Assembly (NCBI GenBank): GCA_030057555.1
Contig: JASGUU010000069.1
Location: 1 to 64,000 of the forward strand
Reading direction: 5' to 3'
From: Bacillota bacterium
GTDB lineage: Bacteria; Bacillota; Clostridia; Saccharofermentanales; Fastidiosipilaceae
DNA length: 64,000 bases
Every line of letters begins with the position of its first letter. Position 1 is the first letter of the stretch. The notes beneath the pieces are model-generated. The model ran no database searches. It worked only from the letters and a program-made list of their open reading frames with translations, and was not told where the DNA came from. This document shows, in pieces, positions 8,051 through 17,340 of this stretch. Both the position numbers and the translations under genes were made by a program.

Positions 8051-9037
8051 ATGAGACAATTCATTATCAAGCGGCTGCTGTGGGCAGTCATGATTCTGTT
8101 TCTGGTTGCGTTCGTGATTTACCTGCTGATGCGTGCGCTGCCGACATCTTACGTCGAAGCAATCGCCAGAGAACGCGCGGCAGCCCAGACCGGCATGAGC
8201 TACAAGCAGTGGCTTGAACAGCTCACGGCAATCTACCGCCTTGATGTCCATCCCGTCATCGGCTTCTTTCACTGGGTGGGCAACGCCATCCGCGGCCAGT
8301 TTGGTACCAGCTGGCACTGGGGCGTCGATGTGGTTCAGAAGTTCCGCGATGTCATTCCGGCCTCCATCATATTGGGCGCCTCCGCTTTTGTACTCGAGAT
8401 CGTCATCGCGATCCCGCTCGGCATCCTGGCCGCGCGCAAACAGTACTCGCTCACCGACTACACGGTGACCTTCATGGCCCTGATCGGCATCTCGCTGCCG
8501 ACCTTTTTCGTGGCGACGATTCTCAAAATGGTCTTTGCCGTGAATCTGGGCTGGCTCGATCTCTACGGCATGGTCAGCCGCGATCATCGCAGAATGACCG
8601 ATCTCCAGAAGGTGCTGGACATTGCCAGCCACATGATCATGCCGGTTCTGACCATAGTCGTCATCAGCGTCGGCTCGCTGATGCGCTATACCCGCACCAA
8701 CATGCTGGAGGTGCTTAACGCTGACTATATTCGCACGGCTCGGGCGAAGGGACTCTCCGAGCGGCGCGTGATCAATTACCATGCCTTCCGCAACACGCTG
8801 ATTCCGATTGTGACCATCGTGGGCGGCACACTGCCGAGCCTCTTCTCGGGCGCTCTGATCACCGAGCAGCTCTTCCAGATACCCGGCATCGGCTGGATTT
8901 CCTATATCTCCATGACGCGTGGCGACATTCCCTTCACGATGTTCTACCTCTCGTTCATGGCCATACTGACGATGCTCGGCAACCTGATATCGGACATTTT
9001 GTACGCCGTTGTCGACCCTCGAGTTCGCGTGAGTTAG
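8051..9037 (+). CDS. oppB: Oligopeptide ABC transporter permease (OppB type)
   Basis: A 328-residue inner membrane subunit. The start at ATG 8051 (MRQFIIKRLLW) is preceded by AAGGAAG; an in-frame ATG at 7976 would add 25 residues that do not resemble the family. The family features are a first membrane helix, the periplasmic loop with GQFGTSW, then BPD_transp_1 with the coupling motif RTARAKGLSERRVI and the C-terminal YAVVDPRVR. It should pair with the OppC type protein 14 bases downstream to form the translocation path. Confidence 0.95.
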   Translation: MRQFIIKRLLWAVMILFLVAFVIYLLMRALPTSYVEAIARERAAAQTGMSYKQWLEQLTAIYRLDVHPVIGFFHWVGNAIRGQFGTSWHWGVDVVQKFRDVIPASIILGASAFVLEIVIAIPLGILAARKQYSLTDYTVTFMALIGISLPTFFVATILKMVFAVNLGWLDLYGMVSRDHRRMTDLQKVLDIASHMIMPVLTIVVISVGSLMRYTRTNMLEVLNADYIRTARAKGLSERRVINYHAFRNTLIPIVTIVGGTLPSLFSGALITEQLFQIPGIGWISYISMTRGDIPFTMFYLSFMAILTMLGNLISDILYAVVDPRVRVS

Positions 9038-9051
9038 GGAGGACGACAGAC

Positions 9052-10842
9052 GTGCCACAGGATAAACCGGATCGCGACCAGATGTCCGCGACGCCCGCCC
9101 CTTCCACCCCGAATCCGCCGCCGCAGGAAACCATTGCCCTCGACGATGAACGCCGTGTCAAGGTGCTCTCGCCGTCCATGCTGGTCTTCCGCCGCTTCAT
9201 CCGCAACCGGCTGGCCATCCTCGGCGTTGCGATTCTGCTGGTCATGACCTTTTTCTCGGTTGTCGGCCCCTTCATTTCACCCTATCGCCAGGACCAGGTT
9301 TTCACCCATGATGATCTGGTCTATGCAGATTTCGCCGGCATCATGGTCAACGACACGTTCCGCTACACCGTAAAGGAGGGTGCCAGCCTGAGCCCGGGAG
9401 CCCGTGCCCAGCTGACACAGGCGGTCAACCGCGGCCTGGACCATTTCGCATACCGCGGAGTCGGTTATGACCTCACCCGCATCCACGATGAGGCCTACGC
9501 CGTCACCCAGAATGCCATCTGTGGCTATGCCCTGCTCTTTGCCGGCCGTGTCATCCCGAGCTACGAAGAGGGTTTCGAGCCGGCTGCCGGCTTCGAGGAT
9601 GCGCTCAAGGAAGCCGTTGACGCCAGGGCCGAGGAGTTCACGTTCGAGAATGCGACCTACGATCTCGCCTACGATGACCGTGAAGTAGCCATCACCGTGG
9701 CGGCACCGGTCGCCCTCGCCTCCTACAATGTCGTGAATTTTGCGACGGCGGGTCAGAAAACCAGCTTCGCGTTTTCTCTGGCTGCCGAGCAGGCTCTGGC
9801 AGCTGCCCGGGAGGCAGGCGAAAGTGAAGGCAGCTTCACGGTCGAAGGCCGCGACTATCGCATTGTGGTCGACGAAGCCGAGGCCATGATCTATGAAGCC
9901 GCCAGTCCGGATGATGCCTTTGCCTCGCTGTCCAAGTACATTGTCCAGCCGGTCATGCCCGACGTTTTCATCGAGCCCGAGTTCAAGGAGGCTCTGCTGA
10001 CGGCTGTCGAGGAAGGTGAGAGCGAACTCGTCTGGGGCGAGGAAGACCCGATTGTCTACCGCATCCGCCGCGAAAACCTGCGCTGGAATGTCCGCGGACC
10101 GCGCAAGAGCCAGCTGGTTTCCTACTACATGTCGCCCTCCTGGGAACACTGGGTGGGGACCGACGGCAACGGCATGGATCTTCTGACCCGCCTGATGTAT
10201 GGTGGCCGCATTTCGCTCTCGATCGGCTTCGTCGTCGTCCTGATCTCGCTCCTGATCGGGGTCACGATGGGCGGCATCTCCGGCTACTTCGGCGGCTGGG
10301 TCGACATGCTGATCATGCGTGCGGTCGATGTCTTCTACTGCATCCCGACCTGGCCGATCCTGATCATCTTCGGCTCGGTTATGGATACCTATCGAGTCAA
10401 CCCCTATGTCCGCCTGGTCTACCTGATGATGATTCTGGGCTTCCTGAGCTGGGCCGGCATCGCGCGCCTGGTGCGCGGCCAGATCCTCTCGCTGCGTGAA
10501 CAGGAGTTCATGGTGGCGGCAGAGGCCAGCGGCCTCTCGGTCTACCGCCGCATCTTCAAGCATCTGGTGCCCAACGTCATCCCGCAGCTGATCATCATCG
10601 CGACGGGCACGCTCGGCAGCACCATCCTGACCGAGTCGACGCTCTCCTTCCTCGGCCTCGGGGTCAAGTATCCGATTGCCTCCTGGGGCAACATCATCAC
10701 CGCCGTCAGCGATGTCAATGTCATGACGAACTATCTCTTCGTCTGGGTACCGGCCTCGCTTTGCATCGTTATCACCGTTCTCGGCTTCAACTTCGTCGGC
10801 GACGGCCTGCGCGATGCCTTCGATCCGAAGATGAAGCGTTGA
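9052..10842 (+). CDS. oppC: Oligopeptide ABC transporter permease (OppC type) with large extracytoplasmic insertion
   Basis: A 596-residue permease starting with GTG 9052 after AGGGAGGA. Residues 40-75 match the OppC N-terminal segment and first membrane helix (RRFIRNRLAILG). About 270 residues (85-355) follow that have no counterpart in ordinary OppC proteins of about 300 residues; their acidic, soluble character and their position after helix 1 place them outside the cell. The normal family resumes at GTDGNGMDLLTRL and ends with DGLRDAFDPKMKR; the coupling helix is VAAEASGLSVYRRI. The insertion may contact or hold the unusual binding protein (inference). Confidence 0.93.
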   Translation: MPQDKPDRDQMSATPAPSTPNPPPQETIALDDERRVKVLSPSMLVFRRFIRNRLAILGVAILLVMTFFSVVGPFISPYRQDQVFTHDDLVYADFAGIMVNDTFRYTVKEGASLSPGARAQLTQAVNRGLDHFAYRGVGYDLTRIHDEAYAVTQNAICGYALLFAGRVIPSYEEGFEPAAGFEDALKEAVDARAEEFTFENATYDLAYDDREVAITVAAPVALASYNVVNFATAGQKTSFAFSLAAEQALAAAREAGESEGSFTVEGRDYRIVVDEAEAMIYEAASPDDAFASLSKYIVQPVMPDVFIEPEFKEALLTAVEEGESELVWGEEDPIVYRIRRENLRWNVRGPRKSQLVSYYMSPSWEHWVGTDGNGMDLLTRLMYGGRISLSIGFVVVLISLLIGVTMGGISGYFGGWVDMLIMRAVDVFYCIPTWPILIIFGSVMDTYRVNPYVRLVYLMMILGFLSWAGIARLVRGQILSLREQEFMVAAEASGLSVYRRIFKHLVPNVIPQLIIIATGTLGSTILTESTLSFLGLGVKYPIASWGNIITAVSDVNVMTNYLFVWVPASLCIVITVLGFNFVGDGLRDAFDPKMKR

Positions 10843-10861
10843 GAGGGGAGAGGATCTAAAG

Positions 10862-12076
10862 ATGTTTGGTAATCGCAAGCGCAACACCAACTATGTCAGC
10901 GGTCGCCAGATACGGCAGACCGCACGGCACAACCGCCGCATTACGCGCCAGCTGGAAGCGCAGAAAAAGCGCCGCAATGTGCCTGAGAGCGAATATCTGA
11001 CGAAGATGCAGGATCCCGACAATATCCTGGAGATCGATGATCTGCATACATATTTTTTCACCGATGCCGGCACGGTCAAGGCTGTCGACGGCGTGACCTT
11101 CAGCGTCCCGCGCGGGAAGACTGTCGGTGTCGTCGGCGAGTCCGGCTGCGGGAAGTCGGTGACCAGCCTCTCGGTCATGCAGCTGCTGCAGCGGCCACAG
11201 GGCCAGGTGGTGTCGGGTGAAATACGCCTCGCAGTCGGCGATCAGGTGGTGGATATCGCCAAAATGCCGCTGTCGCGTATGGAGGAAATCCGCGGCAACG
11301 AGGTCTCCATGATATTTCAGGAGCCGATGACCAGCCTGAATCCGGTCTTCCGCGTCGGAGCCCAGATTGACGAGGTCATCTCCCTGCACAATCCCGAGAT
11401 GTCTGCCGCTGATGTCAAGCAGCGCACCATCGACATGCTCGATCTGGTCAGCATCGCGAACTCCGAAGCGGTCTATAAGATGTTCCCGCACCAGCTTTCG
11501 GGCGGCATGCGCCAGCGCGTCTGCATCGCGATCGCCCTGGCCTGCAACCCCTCTCTGATCATCGCCGACGAGCCGACGACGGCCCTCGACGTCACGATCC
11601 AGGCCCAGATCCTCGACATCCTGCGCCGCCTGAAGGACCAGATCAACTCCTCCATCATGCTGATCACCCACGACCTCGGCGTCATCGCCGAGATGGCGGA
11701 TCTGGTCGTTGTCATGTACGCCGGCCGCATCGTCGAGCTGGGCACGGCGCGCGAGGTCTTCAAGAACCCGCAGCACCCCTACACCATCGGCCTGATGGCC
11801 TCAAAACCCGTGGTGTCACGGCGGGTGGAGCGCCTCTACTCGATCCCCGGCAACGTGCCAAACCCCATCAGCATGCCGGACTACTGCTATTTCCGCGATC
11901 GCTGCGACCGCGCCTTTGAGCGCTGCTACGGCCCCTATCCGGGCATGTACCAGCTGACAGATACGCACAAGGTCGCCTGTTATCACTGCGAGGCCGCCGC
12001 CCGGCGCGTGGAGCACGTCCACTCGGTCGCCGGACTCGATGCTGAGCTCGTGGATGAGCCAGCTGCCGCCCGTTGA
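10862..12076 (+). CDS. oppD: Oligopeptide ABC transporter ATPase (OppD type)
   Basis: A 404-residue ATPase that energises the importer at the cytoplasmic face. After GAGGGGAGAGG and ATG there is a basic N-terminal extension of about 50 residues, then the ABC domain with Walker A GESGCGKS, signature LSGGMRQR, Walker B LIIADEPTTALD and the switch histidine in LITHDLGV. The C-terminal oligopeptide domain has the cysteines typical of OppD/DppD (CYFRDRC, ERC, ACYHC). The basic extension is longer than usual for the family. Confidence 0.95.
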   Translation: MFGNRKRNTNYVSGRQIRQTARHNRRITRQLEAQKKRRNVPESEYLTKMQDPDNILEIDDLHTYFFTDAGTVKAVDGVTFSVPRGKTVGVVGESGCGKSVTSLSVMQLLQRPQGQVVSGEIRLAVGDQVVDIAKMPLSRMEEIRGNEVSMIFQEPMTSLNPVFRVGAQIDEVISLHNPEMSAADVKQRTIDMLDLVSIANSEAVYKMFPHQLSGGMRQRVCIAIALACNPSLIIADEPTTALDVTIQAQILDILRRLKDQINSSIMLITHDLGVIAEMADLVVVMYAGRIVELGTAREVFKNPQHPYTIGLMASKPVVSRRVERLYSIPGNVPNPISMPDYCYFRDRCDRAFERCYGPYPGMYQLTDTHKVACYHCEAAARRVEHVHSVAGLDAELVDEPAAAR

Positions 12077-12099
12077 GCGGGCGTCAGGGAGGAAGCCAG

Positions 12100-13257
12100 A
12101 TGGTGTCAAATACGAGCACTGCAACCGCCGCGCCCGAGCTTCGCGAGGAGCTGCGCCCGCGGCAGCGGAAGTCGATCGGCGGCGAGCCTGTCGTCGAGGT
12201 CCGGCATCTGAAAACCCACTTCCCGATCAAGGACGGCGTCCTGCAGCGCGTCGTCGGCCATGTCCGCGCGGTGGACGGGATATCATTCAGCCTCTATCGC
12301 GGCATGACCATGGGTCTCGTCGGCGAATCGGGCTGCGGGAAGACCACGGCCGGCCGCAGCATCCTGCGGCTGACGCCGAAGACCGGGGGCGAGGTCCTGT
12401 TCAAGGGCCAGGATGTCTATGCCCTGAACCGCTCGGAGCTCAGGGCTTTGCGTCCGAAGATGCAGATTATCTTCCAGGATCCCTACTCCAGCCTGTCACC
12501 GCGCCTGCCTGTCGGTGAGATCATCGGTGAAGCCGCGCGCGAGCACCGTATCGTGCCGCCCGAGGAGTTTGACGACTACATCGACCGCATCATGCAGAAC
12601 TGCGGCCTGCAAAGCTACCACCGCGACCGCTATCCGCACGAGTTCTCCGGCGGCCAGCGGCAGCGCATCTGCATCGCCCGTGCGCTGGCCCTGAACCCCG
12701 AGTTTGTCGTCTGCGACGAACCCGTCTCGGCGCTCGACGTGTCGATTCAGGCCCAGATCATCAACCTGCTGATGGACCTGCAGGACCAGTATGAGCTGAC
12801 CTATCTCTTTATTTCCCACGACCTCTCGGTGGTCGAGCATATTTCGGATACCGTCGGCGTCATGTACCTCGGCGACATTGTCGAGTTTGCGTCGAAGGAG
12901 GATATCTTCTCCTATCCGCTGCATCCCTATACCGAGGCCCTGTTCAGCGCCATTCCGATCCCGGATCCGGATGTCAGGCGCAAGCGCATCCTGCTCGAGG
13001 GCACGGTGCCGTCGCCGGCCAACCCGCCGTCGGGCTGCAAGTTCCACACCCGCTGCCCGCGGGCCATGGATATCTGCCGCAGCGAGGTGCCGCCGGTCTA
13101 CGAGGCCGCAGCGGGGCACCGCGTGGCCTGTCATCTCTATGCCGGCTGTCCGGTGGTCGAGGACGAGGCCGCGGCGCCGATCCTGCTCGGCGAGCACGAG
13201 CACACAGTCCAGGCGCTGAACAACGGATCGGACACGGACGGCGACGCCGACGCCTGA
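12100..13257 (+). CDS. oppF: Oligopeptide ABC transporter ATPase (OppF type)
   Basis: A 385-residue second ATPase. The start at ATG 12100 follows AGGGAGGA; the frame extends back to a TTG overlapping oppD, but that is less likely. It has Walker A GESGCGKT, signature FSGGQRQR, Walker B FVVCDEPVSALD, switch FISHDLSV, and a C-terminal cysteine cluster (CKFHTRC, MDIC, ACHLY). It forms the heterodimeric motor with OppD. It is the last recognised importer gene; a small membrane protein begins three bases after the stop. Confidence 0.95.
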   Translation: MVSNTSTATAAPELREELRPRQRKSIGGEPVVEVRHLKTHFPIKDGVLQRVVGHVRAVDGISFSLYRGMTMGLVGESGCGKTTAGRSILRLTPKTGGEVLFKGQDVYALNRSELRALRPKMQIIFQDPYSSLSPRLPVGEIIGEAAREHRIVPPEEFDDYIDRIMQNCGLQSYHRDRYPHEFSGGQRQRICIARALALNPEFVVCDEPVSALDVSIQAQIINLLMDLQDQYELTYLFISHDLSVVEHISDTVGVMYLGDIVEFASKEDIFSYPLHPYTEALFSAIPIPDPDVRRKRILLEGTVPSPANPPSGCKFHTRCPRAMDICRSEVPPVYEAAAGHRVACHLYAGCPVVEDEAAAPILLGEHEHTVQALNNGSDTDGDADA

Positions 13258-13260
13258 CGG

Positions 13261-13647
13261 ATGACGGGCGGGCGGAAGAAACGCCGTCTCTTCGCGGATT
13301 TCGAGGACGACGGCCGGACAATCGCTCCGATGGATCTCGACGGCATGCCGGAACGGGCGGGCGGAAGCCGGCTCTTCGACATGCCGTTTCGTCTGCCCCA
13401 CGGTGCCGCCCGCGTGCGCCGGGAGGAGGCCGAGTCGCGCCGGATGGCCGAGCGCGAGGCCGCTGCACGGGGGGAGGCCGAGTGGCTCTATGAGCGTCGG
13501 CAGCGGGCGGCGGCGCCGCCCAGCCGGCGTGAGACGATCAGCCTGATCCTGAATGCCATGCTGGCGGGGCTCGCGGTGGCTTCCGTCTATCTGATCGTCT
13601 TTGCTCTTTTCTTTCTCTTTGTCTGGTTTGTCTGGCTGCGCCGCTAG
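13261..13647 (+). CDS. Hypothetical small membrane protein
   Basis: A 128-residue protein beginning three bases after the oppF stop, so it is translated from the same message. It has a basic and charged soluble part rich in Arg and Glu (about 1-90, including a likely helix MAEREAAARGEAEWLYERRQ) and one hydrophobic C-terminal segment (about 97-124) ending in WLRR. This suggests a tail-anchored protein with the bulk in the cytoplasm. I recognise no family. Its position links it to the importer or to the transglutaminase-like gene behind it. Confidence 0.65.
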   Translation: MTGGRKKRRLFADFEDDGRTIAPMDLDGMPERAGGSRLFDMPFRLPHGAARVRREEAESRRMAEREAAARGEAEWLYERRQRAAAPPSRRETISLILNAMLAGLAVASVYLIVFALFFLFVWFVWLRR

Positions 13648-13671
13648 CGGCCTGCTGTCCGGGGGGTAGCG

Positions 13672-15921
13672 ATGCAGGTATCGTCTTTTTTGTGTGCGGA
13701 ATTTCTCGACGCTCTCTGCGCGGCGGCCGGGGCGGCGGGGCGTCCGATCCCGCCGCTGGACACAGCCGAAGAACGGCTGCGGGCTGTCTTTGTCGCGGGC
13801 CTGTCGCTCACGGATGCAGCCTGGCTCGACAAGACGGCGGTGGCGGAACTCTTTGCCGAGACTGCGGCTGTGCTCGCGGCCGCCCCCTGGACCGGCGAAA
13901 TCACGGACGCGGATATCTGGCACTACATTCTGCAGCCGCGGATCAACGAAGAGGCGCTGCTGCCGCATCGTGGTGAACTGCGCCGCCGGATGGCGCCGCT
14001 GCTTTCGGAGCTCCATGCACAGCCGGGCATAAGCCGTGCCGAGGTGGCTCTGGCGATCAACCGCTGGTGTGCCGAACGAGTACACTACGAGGCGAGCGAC
14101 AGCCGCTGCCTCGATCCGCTGGCCGTTCTCGAGCGCGGGCGCGGCCGCTGCGGCGAGGAGTCGACACTGGTCGTGGCCTGCCTGCGGGCGGCCGGTATCC
14201 CGGCGCGTCAGGTCTATGCGCCACGCTGGCTGCACGTCAACGACAATCATGCCTGGGTAGAAGTGCGGACAGATGAGTTCTGGCACTTTCTCGGGGCCTG
14301 CGAGCCCGAACCCTGGCTCGATCATGGCTGGTTCTGCGAGGCGGCGCAGCAGACGCCGCTGGTGGTCGCGCGGCGTTTCGGCTTCGCGGCCGAGCCGGAT
14401 CCGGAGGCCGGGTCGCGTCTGCCCGTGCGCGGTCTCGCGGCCGATCTGCTGCGCGTGACGGAGCGCTATGCCCAGACGCGGACGGTGGGGATCTCCCTAA
14501 TCCTGCCGGCCGATACGCTGCACGTGTCCGTCGAGCCGCTGATTCCAAACTGGGGCCAGCTCGCCGCACTCAGCCAGTTCGATGTCGATCTGAAGACGGC
14601 GAGGCCGCTGGGGGATGGCCGGCTTGAGGCCCGGTTCGACCTCGATTTTGCCGGGAGCGGACTCGTGCTGCGGCTGGTCTCGACAGGTCCGGGGGGACGG
14701 GCGTCCAGAGAGCTGACCCTCGCTGCCGGTCTCGAGCGGGCGGAGCTCGCGGTCGACTTCACTCGGACGGAGATAGGGCGGGGAGACTGGCGGCGCTGGA
14801 ATTTTGAACTGCCGGCGCTGGCCCCGGCCTCGCTCTGGCCGCCGCCTGTCGGGCGGGCAGCGCTACCGGATGCAGCTCCGGAGCCTGTGCCTGACTCAAC
14901 CCAGGATGCCGAACAGCCACCGACGGCGAACGCTGCCTTTGACCACCCGCTGGCTCTGTCTCTCGAGGGACATGAGGCGCTGGCCGCTGGGATTGGCCGT
15001 GAGGCGGGGAAGCGGGCAGGAGAGTGGCTGGCCCTGCTGGAGAACGGCGCGGACGGCCTCCATGCCCGGCTGCTGCGGCAGCTGCGCGCCAAGGACCTGA
15101 GCGACACCGATCCGAAGTGCGTCGTGGAGCGGGTGGCACTCTGGCGTGACAGCGGCTGGCTCGCAGGATCCGGGCGCTTTACGGGACTCGGGCCGCAGGA
15201 AGTTGATGCCTGGGCACTTGGACTGCGGGTTGCCGATGAGAAGCTGCTGCCGTTCGCGGCGCCGGATTGGGCCGGAAGGCTTCCGGGCCTCAAAGCGCAT
15301 GACGACCCGCGTGGTATCTGTCTCGTGCTGGAGTCTCTTTTAGACATTGAACGGGAGTGGATAGAGGGCAGCGAAGCTGCAGCGCGCTGGCTGCCACCGG
15401 CGCTTCTTGTGGCTGCGGGGCGTGGAAACCGGCGTTCGGTGGACCTGCTCGCGGTGACGCTGGCGCGGCTCTTCGGCTGGGCAGCCAGGCTCGGCGCGGG
15501 CGATGGCTGCCCCGAGGTCTGGATCGACGGAGCCTGGCACCGGATGGCCAGAGCGGAGAGCGAGACAGATGAGATGCTGCGCCGCGCTGCGCCGGGCGAG
15601 CTGCGGATCGGATTCCGCAGCTTGGTGCCGGGGCTCGAGACACTTGTGGAGAATTTCGTCGAGCGTCTCGACCAGCACGAGAACTTTGGAGTCGCGAGGC
15701 GGGGAGCGGACGGCTTTTATGAGGCAGTCCAGCTGGAGCTGCGGCGTGAAAACAACCGGCTCGTGGGCCCTCTGGCCGCGGGCAGCTATCGCCTGACGCT
15801 GGTGCAGCGGAGGGATGAGGCGGTTACGGCCGTGTGGAGGGACTTTGCCCTCAAAGGAGGCGAACAGAAAGAGATCGCCATCGAGGTCGATGACGATCTC
15901 CTGCGACTGTTTGCCGGCTGA
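13672..15921 (+). CDS. Transglutaminase-like cysteine protease-fold protein
   Basis: A 749-residue protein with no signal peptide or membrane helix. The transglutaminase-core fold is shown by C160 (GRCGEES), H193 (NDNHAWVEV) and an acidic residue in WHFLGACEPE (E211 in place of the usual Asp). The motif with WLDHGWF after it is characteristic of a bacterial transglutaminase-domain subgroup. The remaining 500 residues contain a beta-rich part and no recognised domain. It lies 24 bases after the small membrane gene and could process peptides in the cytoplasm together with the importer, but that is inference. The stop codon directly abuts the stop of the convergent RDD gene. Confidence 0.8.
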   Translation: MQVSSFLCAEFLDALCAAAGAAGRPIPPLDTAEERLRAVFVAGLSLTDAAWLDKTAVAELFAETAAVLAAAPWTGEITDADIWHYILQPRINEEALLPHRGELRRRMAPLLSELHAQPGISRAEVALAINRWCAERVHYEASDSRCLDPLAVLERGRGRCGEESTLVVACLRAAGIPARQVYAPRWLHVNDNHAWVEVRTDEFWHFLGACEPEPWLDHGWFCEAAQQTPLVVARRFGFAAEPDPEAGSRLPVRGLAADLLRVTERYAQTRTVGISLILPADTLHVSVEPLIPNWGQLAALSQFDVDLKTARPLGDGRLEARFDLDFAGSGLVLRLVSTGPGGRASRELTLAAGLERAELAVDFTRTEIGRGDWRRWNFELPALAPASLWPPPVGRAALPDAAPEPVPDSTQDAEQPPTANAAFDHPLALSLEGHEALAAGIGREAGKRAGEWLALLENGADGLHARLLRQLRAKDLSDTDPKCVVERVALWRDSGWLAGSGRFTGLGPQEVDAWALGLRVADEKLLPFAAPDWAGRLPGLKAHDDPRGICLVLESLLDIEREWIEGSEAAARWLPPALLVAAGRGNRRSVDLLAVTLARLFGWAARLGAGDGCPEVWIDGAWHRMARAESETDEMLRRAAPGELRIGFRSLVPGLETLVENFVERLDQHENFGVARRGADGFYEAVQLELRRENNRLVGPLAAGSYRLTLVQRRDEAVTAVWRDFALKGGEQKEIAIEVDDDLLRLFAG

Positions 15922-16890
15922 TCAGCCGAGAGGGCGTTCGTCGATTACGACCCCATCGCAGATGTAGTCGTGAATACCCTGGCGCTTCTCGTTCACCAGA
16001 ATCATGACGGCGGAAACAATGGTGGTGATGCCGCCCGAGATGGCGGAGAGCAGTCCGAGGCCTACAAACTGGCGGAGGAAGATGCTGCCGCGCGAAAGCG
16101 TATAGCCGCTGGTGCTGACGGGGCGCAGCTTGAGGATCATCTTCCCCGGTGTACGTCCACCGGTAAGGACCGGTATGACGACCATGTAGAGCGTGCTGAT
16201 GAGCAACAGGACCAGGTACAGGATGAACATATTGCCGATCAAGCTGAAGGTGAAGTCAAAGATCGGCTCGGCGAACGGGTTCTCGCTGTAGCCTCTGTAT
16301 TCCTCGAGTCCGCTCCAGTCGGTCGCCGCGAGGTTGCCGATGGTCGTGACCAAATACACGATGACGATGATGCTGCTGGGGATGGAGAGAAACAGGGAAT
16401 CCAGCAGATAGGCACCAAAGCGACGACCCTTCGCCGCGAGTTTGACGTAACGGCGATTGCCGTCGGGATACTCGAGGAGCATGACGGGGTCGGCGGCGTA
16501 GGGCTGCTGGTAGCCTCCCGGCTGCTGGGTGTACTGGGGCTGCTGCTGGTAGCCTCCCGGCTGCTGACTGTACTGGGGCTGCTGCTGGTAGCCTCCCGGC
16601 TGCTGGCTGTACTGAGGCTGCTGCTGGTAGCCTCCCGGCTGCTGGCTGTACTGGGGCTGCTGCTGGTAGCCTCCCGGCTGCTGGCTGTACTGGGGCTGCT
16701 GCTGGTAGCCTCCCGGCTGCTGGCTGTACTGAGGCTGCTGCTGGTAGCCGCCCGGCTGCTGGCTGTACTGAGGCTGCTGGTAACCGCCCGGCTGCTGTGC
16801 ATACTGTGCAGGATCAGGCTGGGGGGCGGCATTCTGGGCGGCTGCAGGTGTTTCCGAGGCTTCCGGATTGGGCTGCTGATCTTGGTTCAT
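15922..16890 (-). CDS. RDD family membrane protein with a Gln/Tyr/Pro-rich repeat N-terminus
   Basis: A 322-residue protein; the start at 16890 has AAAGG upstream. After about 30 hydrophilic residues come eight units of the form PQYSQQPGGYQQQ (first and last variant), then an RDD domain with the arginine/aspartate helix (RRFGAYLLDSLF), two further hydrophobic segments and GRTPGKMILKLRPV. RDD proteins are polytopic and of poorly known function, some acting in ion or cofactor transport. The disordered repeat tail should be cytoplasmic. A TATAAT-like -10 lies at 16969-16974 on this strand without a good -35. A minisatellite underlies the repeats. Confidence 0.85.
   Translation of the reverse strand: MNQDQQPNPEASETPAAAQNAAPQPDPAQYAQQPGGYQQPQYSQQPGGYQQQPQYSQQPGGYQQQPQYSQQPGGYQQQPQYSQQPGGYQQQPQYSQQPGGYQQQPQYSQQPGGYQQQPQYTQQPGGYQQPYAADPVMLLEYPDGNRRYVKLAAKGRRFGAYLLDSLFLSIPSSIIVIVYLVTTIGNLAATDWSGLEEYRGYSENPFAEPIFDFTFSLIGNMFILYLVLLLISTLYMVVIPVLTGGRTPGKMILKLRPVSTSGYTLSRGSIFLRQFVGLGLLSAISGGITTIVSAVMILVNEKRQGIHDYICDGVVIDERPLG
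16504..16805 (-). repeat. 39-bp minisatellite inside the RDD gene
   Basis: About eight in-frame 39-base units encode the 13-residue repeat PQYSQQPGGYQQQ; six are near-identical (differences such as GGGG versus GAGG) and the two ends are diverged. Near-identity at synonymous sites suggests recent slippage or recombination and length variation between strains. Confidence 0.9.
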
Positions 16891-17340
16891 GTGCGAGACC
16901 TTTCTGTGATAGACACCCTTCTGAAAATGTGTTTTTGTGTTGTTTCTACTATGCTGATATCGTTCCCTATTATACTCCAAGTCCGTATTTCCCCATGTTA
17001 TCAGCGTTTTAGCTCTGTCTATGCAAATCTTCACAGGGAGCCTGTGGCACGTCCAGGCAGAACCCTGATGACCCGGCGAAGGGGTAGAAAACGCGGAAAA
17101 CGGCGATCCGGAGCCGGCTCCTTGCCCAGGGATATTCCGTGCCGACAGGTCGCGGACAGACTGGCCATAGCTGCGCAGCACGGAGTTTTTCGCCCCCGTC
17201 TCCGAATCGCGGGTGTCCGCCTGTACGGCCCGGGTTGGCACACCCCGGGGTGGGCACTCCAGTAATACCGGTCGAACCGTTTCAGCAGAATACTCTCGAG
17301 ATGTCTGACCTCCGGACGGCCGGCAGTTGGCGCGAAGAGA
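16891..17340. other. Intergenic region
   Basis: About 450 bases between the starts of the RDD gene and the end of the ABC exporter gene. The first 110 bases are AT-rich and carry a TATAAT on the minus strand for the RDD gene. In the rest I see no gene with a ribosome binding site, no RNA gene and no repeat copy. Confidence 0.5.
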
